Shown here piece by piece: positions 1-4,560 of a DNA stretch of 7,538 nt. Position numbers and translations under genes: made by a program. Where the stretch lies: the NCBI GenBank assembly GCA_030740295.1, contig JASLXP010001066.1, positions 1-7,538 of the forward strand, written 5' to 3'. The stretch is from Planctomycetota bacterium. Lineage in GTDB: Bacteria; Planctomycetota; PUPC01; JACPCR01. The first letter of the stretch is position 1; each line of letters begins with the position of its first letter. The notes under the pieces were generated by a model. The model made no database searches. It was given only the letters and a program-made list of their open reading frames with translations, and was not told the DNA's origin.

Positions 1-8
1 TCAAGACT

Positions 9-91
9 CAGGATTCAGGATTCAGGATGCTGGATGCTGGATTCTAGATGCTGGATTCTCCATCAGGATTCAGGATTCAGGATTCAGGATT
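9..91. repeat. Heptamer tandem repeat array 1 (CAGGATT / CTGGATG type)
   Basis: Eleven heptamers are seen in register. CAGGATT occurs at 9 and 16, CAGGATG at 23, CTGGATG at 30, CTGGATT at 37, CTAGATG at 44 and CTGGATT at 51. A 6-base interruption (58-63) follows, then four perfect CAGGATT copies from 64 to 91. The array may extend upstream of the window, since positions 2-8 look like a decayed unit. CTGGATG is the exact reverse complement of the CATCCAG permutation that dominates array 2, so the two arrays lie in opposite sense. A period of seven without stops opens several reading frames at once, so the ORFs here are not evidence of genes. Confidence 0.95.
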
Positions 92-171
92 CGAGGCGGG
101 CAGACTCTTCCTCCGCATGCAGCTTGTCGCACTCCGCATCGCGGAACCCGCATGCGTGGGGCATCGCATCA
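92..171. other. Non-repeat spacer between heptamer arrays 1 and 2
   Basis: These 80 bases are not in heptamer register. They hold an 8-base palindrome CGCATGCG (149-156) and a second GCATGC at 115-120, and the 3' end (GCATCGCATC, 161-170) begins to resemble array 2. The ATG at 152 opens the frame that runs into the TolC-like gene, but only a poor ribosome-binding sequence precedes it. I see no RNA gene or convincing promoter here. Confidence 0.5.
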
Positions 172-394
172 AGCATCCAACCCCGAGTATCCGGCATCGG
201 GCATCCAGCATTCGGCAAGCATCGAGCATCGAGCATCGAGCATCGAGCATCGAGCATCCAGCATCGAGCAAGCATCGAGCACCGAGCATCCAGCATCCAG
301 CATCCAGCATCCAGCAACCAGCATCCAGCAAGCATCGAGCATCGAGCATCGAGTATCCAGAATCCACCCAGCATCCAGCATCCAGCATCCAGCA
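172..394. repeat. Heptamer tandem repeat array 2 (AGCATCG / AGCATCC type)
   Basis: By eye there are 29 heptamers: 10 exact AGCATCG, 10 exact AGCATCC and 9 one- to few-base variants. Register is broken by truncated 4-base units at 214-217 (GGCA), 267-270, 327-330 and 391-394 (AGCA), plus a 4-base slip at 366-369. The truncated units divide the array into blocks of 46, 53, 60 and 64 bases. The last three blocks each start with AGCATCG units and end with AGCATCC-rich units before AGCA. The array is the inverse sense of array 1: 25-42 is the exact reverse complement of 288-305. It resembles the short tandemly repeated repetitive (STRR) heptamers known from cyanobacteria in form, though not necessarily in origin. 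Confidence 0.96.
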
Positions 395-403
395 ACTCGC
401 GCC

Positions 404-2083
404 CTGCGCTTCTTACTCACTACTTATTACTTCTTACTCATTACGGCCGGCTGCACTAGTTCCGACAAATACCACGATAAAGCCGACCGGCAGGTCTATG
501 AGATCCTGAAGAAGAAGCGCAAGGCATTGCTCAATCGCGATTCTGATTTCAGCATCGATCGGCCGGCCGTCACGCTCAGAGATAAACTTCTCGGCAAAGA
601 CAAGAAGCTTGAAAACGGCACCAGGGAATCCGATATCCCGCAGGAAGAAAAATTCGATACGCCGGACACCGATTCGCAGCCGGCCGCGGTTCAGCAGGTC
701 GTCGATCCCATGATTCTGGACCTGGGTCAGGCACTCGAAATCGCCGCGGAAAACAGCAGGGAGTATCAGGAAGAAAAAGAAGGCGTCTACCTGTCGGCTC
801 TGGCGCTTACCCTCGAGCAGCACACCTTCAGCAGTCGCTTCGCCGGGCTGATCCTCGGAGGGTTTACCCAGACAGATGAAAGAAATCGCAGCGCGGATAT
901 CGAAACCCAGGGCACGCTGAGCAGACGTTTCGCTTCCGGCAGCCGGCTGGCAACATCCATTGGACTCAAAGCCGTCAAGATCCTCTCGGGGAACGTGGAT
1001 TCATCCATTCTGACCGAGCTCGATCTCGAATACGTGAAGCCGCTGCTGCGGGGTGCAGGCCGGAAGGTCTTCATGGAAGGTCTGCTTCAGGCCGAGCGGG
1101 ACGTGGTCTACGCGGTGCAGCTCTTCGCACGTTTCGAAAAAGAATTCGCCGTCCAAATCGTCCGCAGCTTCTATAACGTCCTCGAGCTGCAGACCATCAT
1201 GGACAACGAACTTCTCAACTACCAGGCCCTGACCAAATCACGAGAAGAAGCCGAAGCCAAGGAGGTTGCACAGCGCCTGCCTAACATTCAGTTGGACCAG
1301 ACCCGCCAGAACGAACTTCGAGCACGGAGCCGCTGGATTGCCGCGACCGAACGTTACCAGGACGCTCTTGACCAATTCAAGAAGACCCTCGGCCTCCCCC
1401 CTGACGCATCGGTAGAGCTCGACCGTCGAGAGATTGAGGCCTTGCGCGAGGTCGAGCCGCCGGAAGTAGAGGGTGGCTCAGCAGAGGCCATAAAGCAGGC
1501 GCTCGAATCACGTCTTGATTACTTCGTAGCCATCGCCCGCATCGAAGACTCTGAACGCAAGATGGAAGTCGCAAAGAACGGCCTGCTCCCCGACCTGGAT
1601 CTGACCGTCACGGCCAATATTGACAGCCGTCCCCCAAACCGCGTGGGTGATCTGCGCATCAAGAATGGCCGCTACACCGCGGGCGCATCACTCGGACTGC
1701 CCCTGGACCGACTCGAAGAGAGGAATGCGTTCCGCCAGGCCGAAATCAGTCTGGAGCGTACGAAACGATTGCGGGACGAAATCGAAGACATCGTCAAGCT
1801 GCAGGTGCGCAGCGCCCGCCGAGAGCTCATCCAGGCAAGAGAGAGCTTTCATATCCAGAAACAATCGGAAGCACTGGCGATCCGGCGGGTAAAGGGCGCG
1901 AATCTTCTTCTTCAGTCCGGCCGCGCCCAGGCCCGGGACCTGCTCGAAGCGCAAGACGCGCTGATCAACGCTCAGAACGCCCTCATCAGGGCCCTGGTCA
2001 GTTACCGCGTGGCACGCCTGGAATTCCTGAGAGACACAGGCAGTCTGGAAGTGGACGAGACTCTCAAATTCCCCGCCGATTGA
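404..2083 (+). CDS. TolC-family outer membrane efflux lipoprotein
   Basis: This is a predicted outer-membrane channel component of a type I secretion or RND/ABC efflux system. After the signal region there is a polar, charged linker of roughly 100 residues. A TolC/OEP domain follows from about DLGQALEIAAENSREYQ to the C-terminus, with two halves of long heptad-rich helices, beta-strand stretches with alternating hydrophobic residues, and the typical late segment LLQSGRAQARDLLEAQDALINAQN. A lipobox-like ITAGC lies at residues 13-17 counted from 404 (Cys codon 452-454); Thr at -3 is not ideal. The start is uncertain. The frame is open from an ATG at 152 through the repeat array, which would add 84 low-complexity residues before the signal peptide. 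CTG at 404 gives a compact 16-residue lipoprotein signal but has no Shine-Dalgarno. The next in-frame ATG (710) would remove the signal. Family call is strong, start call weak. No partner pump gene is visible. Confidence 0.88.
   Translation: MRFLLTTYYFLLITAGCTSSDKYHDKADRQVYEILKKKRKALLNRDSDFSIDRPAVTLRDKLLGKDKKLENGTRESDIPQEEKFDTPDTDSQPAAVQQVVDPMILDLGQALEIAAENSREYQEEKEGVYLSALALTLEQHTFSSRFAGLILGGFTQTDERNRSADIETQGTLSRRFASGSRLATSIGLKAVKILSGNVDSSILTELDLEYVKPLLRGAGRKVFMEGLLQAERDVVYAVQLFARFEKEFAVQIVRSFYNVLELQTIMDNELLNYQALTKSREEAEAKEVAQRLPNIQLDQTRQNELRARSRWIAATERYQDALDQFKKTLGLPPDASVELDRREIEALREVEPPEVEGGSAEAIKQALESRLDYFVAIARIEDSERKMEVAKNGLLPDLDLTVTANIDSRPPNRVGDLRIKNGRYTAGASLGLPLDRLEERNAFRQAEISLERTKRLRDEIEDIVKLQVRSARRELIQARESFHIQKQSEALAIRRVKGANLLLQSGRAQARDLLEAQDALINAQNALIRALVSYRVARLEFLRDTGSLEVDETLKFPAD
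413..447 (+). repeat. Heptamer tandem repeat array 3 (TTACTCA type), inside the TolC-like reading frame
   Basis: Four consecutive heptamers are in register: TTACTCA (413), CTACTTA (420), TTACTTC (427) and TTACTCA (434). A decayed fifth unit, TTACGGC, lies at 441-447. This is a different motif family from arrays 1 and 2 but has the same period, and it begins 18 bases after array 2 ends. In the frame of the downstream gene it encodes LLTTYYFLLIT, the hydrophobic core of the lipoprotein signal peptide. With only four near-copies, chance is less easily excluded than for the longer arrays, though the exact period of seven right next to two other heptamer arrays argues against it. Confidence 0.7.
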
Positions 2084-2093
2084 GTGACGAATG

Positions 2094-2116
2094 AAAGCCT
2101 GAGGCTGCCGGCTTTT
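2094..2116 (+). terminator. Weak candidate intrinsic terminator after the TolC-like gene
   Basis: AAAGCC (2094-2099) can pair with GGCTTT (2110-2115), and a run of four T (2113-2116) closes the structure. An alternative shorter stem AGCC/GGCT (2096-2099 with 2103-2106) has a 3-base loop. It lies 11 bases after the stop codon, the expected place. The T-run is short and overlaps the stem, so termination would be weak at best. Confidence 0.3.
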
Positions 2117-2145
2117 AATTGGACGTACGCAATAAACAGCACCAC

Positions 2146-2151
2146 AGGAGG
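2146..2151 (+). promoter_or_regulatory. Ribosome binding site (AGGAGG) of the oxidoreductase gene
   Basis: A perfect AGGAGG lies 9 bases before the ATG at 2161. This decides the start over the in-frame TTG at 2119, which lies upstream of the Shine-Dalgarno and would add 14 unrelated residues. It also shows the organism uses a canonical anti-Shine-Dalgarno, in contrast to the TolC-like gene. Confidence 0.85.
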
Positions 2152-2160
2152 CCAGAGGAA

Positions 2161-3360
2161 ATGTCTGAAGATGTGAGAATTGCGGTCGTTGGTTGTGGCG
2201 GGATCAGCTACGCACATCTGCGGGGATATGAGAACCTGCAGAAAGCAGGGCTGGGCGGTTTTAGGATTTCCGCAGTATGTGACGTGGATGAGGGGCGGGC
2301 GATGAAATTCGCCGATGATGTGGCGAAGTTTCAGGAAGGCAAAGCTCCCGAGTGTTTTGCAGACGTGGAGTCATTGCTCAAAGCAGGAGCTGCGGACGCG
2401 GTCGATATCTGTACCTCCGTAGCCCACCATCACCAGATTGCTTTGATGGGCATTGAACATGGCCTCCACGCGACCATGGAGAAGCCTTTCACGATCACTA
2501 TCAAAGCGGGCCGAAAGGTCGTCGAAGCTGCGGAAGCAAAAGGCGTCGTATGCTCGGTATCTGAAAACTGGCGGTTCATGCCTGCGTTTCAACAAGCCAA
2601 GTGGCTCATCGACGATGGTCGGATAGGCGACTTTCGATCCGTAATGTACGGACTGAGCGGACGAGACCATTGCTTCCCGAACAAAGTCGTGGGGAATACA
2701 CCCTGGCGACACCAGAAGCTCATCGCGGGAGCCGGAGCTATCTTCGACGTTTCCTCTCATGATTTCGCTGTCCTCCGGACCCTCTGCAATGAAATTGATC
2801 GCGTCAGCGGAGCAACGCTCGTCATCAGCGATACGAAAGTGATGCTTGATGAATCTGGCGCGGTTCTCAGCGAGCATCCCAATAACGTGGACGATGTCGG
2901 TTTTGCGCTGCTCTACTTCCGTAATGGCGGGATGGGCATGCTCGCCCAGGGCTGGGGTGGACACGGCGTCGCGGGCAAGGTCGAAGGGTGGATGACAATT
3001 CAGGGCACGGAAGGCTCCATTAACTCCGACTCAAACAGCGGCACTCTCTTTCTGGATGACAAATCGTCGCATGACATCGAGACCCTGTTTAACGAGAACG
3101 CACCGGAAGAAGTCAGGGAGTCATGTTTCCCAAAGGGAATAACGGATTCATTCGCACTCGAACTTCATGACTGGATCCAGGCGATCCGGCACACACGCCG
3201 CCCGGTGAACCACGGCTCCGAAGGTCTCCGGGACATCGCCGTCAGCTATGGCGTGATTGAATCGTCTCTTCTCCGTGAGACAGTCTCCATTGAGGACATT
3301 CTCTCCGGAAAAGTAGCGAACTATCAGAAAGAGATCGACGACCACTGGGGTTTGCTGTGA
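2161..3360 (+). CDS. Gfo/Idh/MocA-family NAD(P)-dependent oxidoreductase
   Basis: This 399-residue protein is a predicted cytoplasmic dehydrogenase for a sugar, inositol or uronate derivative. The N-terminal Rossmann fold has the dinucleotide motif VVGCGGIS (residues 9-16), and an acidic residue after the second strand (Asp41, in AVCDVD) favours NAD over NADP. The family hallmark Glu-Lys-Pro is at 107-109, with Lys108 the usual catalytic/cofactor lysine. A D-x-x-x-H pair in GAIFDVSSHD (Asp196, His200) matches the conserved substrate-site segment of the C-terminal alpha/beta domain. The C-terminal segment with AIRHTRRPVNHGSEGLRDI is the typical family ending, and length is normal. The start at 2161 is fixed by a strong ribosome-binding site. 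The gene overlaps the next one by four bases, so the two are almost certainly co-translated. The exact substrate cannot be read from sequence; pairing with a uronate-lyase-like protein suggests a uronate or related carbonyl sugar. Confidence 0.94.
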   Translation: MSEDVRIAVVGCGGISYAHLRGYENLQKAGLGGFRISAVCDVDEGRAMKFADDVAKFQEGKAPECFADVESLLKAGAADAVDICTSVAHHHQIALMGIEHGLHATMEKPFTITIKAGRKVVEAAEAKGVVCSVSENWRFMPAFQQAKWLIDDGRIGDFRSVMYGLSGRDHCFPNKVVGNTPWRHQKLIAGAGAIFDVSSHDFAVLRTLCNEIDRVSGATLVISDTKVMLDESGAVLSEHPNNVDDVGFALLYFRNGGMGMLAQGWGGHGVAGKVEGWMTIQGTEGSINSDSNSGTLFLDDKSSHDIETLFNENAPEEVRESCFPKGITDSFALELHDWIQAIRHTRRPVNHGSEGLRDIAVSYGVIESSLLRETVSIEDILSGKVANYQKEIDDHWGLL

Positions 3361-4532
3361 CGCTTGAATCTTCTCCTCTGGGAACCGGACACGAGCCGGA
3401 CATTGCCTCCGGCCTCCCCGTGCGGAGGCTGACCGATCTGCCGGACACACAATTCTTCTTTCCCTATTTCACGAACAATCCCTTCCCGCAGCCGGATCAG
3501 GTTCTGTGTTTCGGAGAGCCGGTCGGCGCCGACGCAGGTGAACCGGTCCCAAGAACTCTTTACATTGCGGACCTGGGCTCTGATGAGCTTCGCCAGGTAA
3601 GCCAGCCCGTCGAGAGCAAGAATCTGTGGATGGCGATCTGCGGGCTTGTGGCTGCACGTGATGGTAAACGGGCATTCTGGGCAGTGGATGATCGCCTGCT
3701 TGCAGTAGATCTGACAGACGGAACCGTCGAAGAGATCTATCGTTCCCCGAAAGGCTGGAGCATGGGTCAGAGCAACTGCACCGCAGCCGGTGACGTGTTT
3801 TCTGTCGGCGAGGTAAGTGACGATTTCATGAACAGCAGTCCCAAACCCGAGGGCTACACGATGGATGCCGCGGCCAGAGCATGGCCGGAACCCGCGGGAA
3901 GAATTGTGCTTGTGGACACGACGAGAGCGGAGGCAAGAGTGGTCCACGAGGTCCGCGGCGTTCCGACGCATGTCAACGTTCATCCTGAGAATCCCAATCT
4001 TGTTCTGTATTGCCATGAAGGGCACTGGTCATACGTTGGCCACCGAATATGGCTGCTGGATGTTGAGGCCGGAGAAGCAGAACCCATCTGTGTGCCCCCG
4101 GATGGCTACGCATTGGGACACGAGACTTGGACCGAAGACGGCCGCGTCCTTTTTCACGGCGCCAGCTTGTGCCTGCGGCCGGAGGATCGTCCTGAGGGCG
4201 ATGCGCCCCTCGAGTGTCTCATCGGAGTCGGACTCCCCACCGGCGAGATCGAGCGCCTGGTGATCGACCGCAGAATGAGATGGGGTCTGCCGCACGTCAG
4301 TATGTCTTCGGACGGACAATGGATCGTAACCGCAGGCCAATGGGCACGGGACTTCGTCTGGGTTGCTCGATGGGGCGATGACACTCTGGAACCCCGAATC
4401 GTCGCGGCCCATCACGGCGAGGGCGCCGGCGTTGTCTGTCCCCGTTTCTTCCCCGATGGAAGTTCCGTCGTCTTCACCGGCCTGCGCGGCGACACCAGCC
4501 AGCTTTATTCCGTCGGTCTGGCGGATGGATAA
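3357..4532 (+). CDS. Oligogalacturonate lyase-like (PL22-type) beta-propeller protein
   Basis: This 391-residue protein has repeated WD40/TolB-like propeller blades: MAICGLVAARDGKRAFWAVDD, HVNVHPENPNLVLY, GHETWTEDGRVLFHG, HVSMSSDGQWIVTAG and PRFFPDGSSVVFTG. The CHEGHW (219-224) and GHETW (254-258) segments resemble the blades of oligogalacturonate lyases (PL22), cytoplasmic Mn-dependent enzymes that split unsaturated and saturated oligogalacturonates. His220 and His255 would match the catalytic base and first metal ligand. The usual late Gln-x-x-His-x-His metal motif is not apparent; GVVCPRFFPDG (358-368) stands in its place, with His352-His353 slightly upstream. It may therefore be a divergent lyase, another sugar-phosphate or uronate enzyme, or a non-catalytic propeller. 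No signal peptide, so cytoplasmic. It starts with GTG inside the preceding stop (GTGA), with a GGGG ribosome-binding sequence just upstream. The propeller fold is confident; PL22 affiliation is fairly likely; activity is unknown. Confidence 0.8.
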   Translation: MTLESSPLGTGHEPDIASGLPVRRLTDLPDTQFFFPYFTNNPFPQPDQVLCFGEPVGADAGEPVPRTLYIADLGSDELRQVSQPVESKNLWMAICGLVAARDGKRAFWAVDDRLLAVDLTDGTVEEIYRSPKGWSMGQSNCTAAGDVFSVGEVSDDFMNSSPKPEGYTMDAAARAWPEPAGRIVLVDTTRAEARVVHEVRGVPTHVNVHPENPNLVLYCHEGHWSYVGHRIWLLDVEAGEAEPICVPPDGYALGHETWTEDGRVLFHGASLCLRPEDRPEGDAPLECLIGVGLPTGEIERLVIDRRMRWGLPHVSMSSDGQWIVTAGQWARDFVWVARWGDDTLEPRIVAAHHGEGAGVVCPRFFPDGSSVVFTGLRGDTSQLYSVGLADG

Positions 4533-4560
4533 CCGCAGTGAAATACCCGGCCGTGCCTGC

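Noticed and set aside
9..394. Possible CRISPR array
   Set aside because: The units are contiguous seven-base repeats without unique spacers, and no cas genes are visible.
34..509. Several overlapping open frames on both strands across the repeats, giving peptides such as SSIEHRASSIQHPASS and MLDAGCWMLD
   Set aside because: A stop-free heptamer repeat is open in multiple frames automatically and yields a seven-residue period in each. There are no ribosome-binding sites and no recognisable folds.
2119..2145. TTGGAC as a possible -35 promoter element before the oxidoreductase gene
   Set aside because: No acceptable -10 sequence occurs at 16-18 bases spacing.
2119..2160. Upstream TTG start for the oxidoreductase
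   Set aside because: The strong AGGAGG lies downstream of it and at correct spacing for the ATG at 2161, and the Rossmann fold begins right after that ATG.
2371..2964. 197-residue open frame on the minus strand inside the oxidoreductase gene
   Set aside because: It lies antisense to a well-supported gene, resembles no family I know, and is explained as a shadow of the plus-strand codon usage.
3324..4025. 233-residue minus-strand open frame antisense to the propeller gene
   Set aside because: It spans the junction of two confident plus-strand genes and shows no domain features, so it is a shadow frame.
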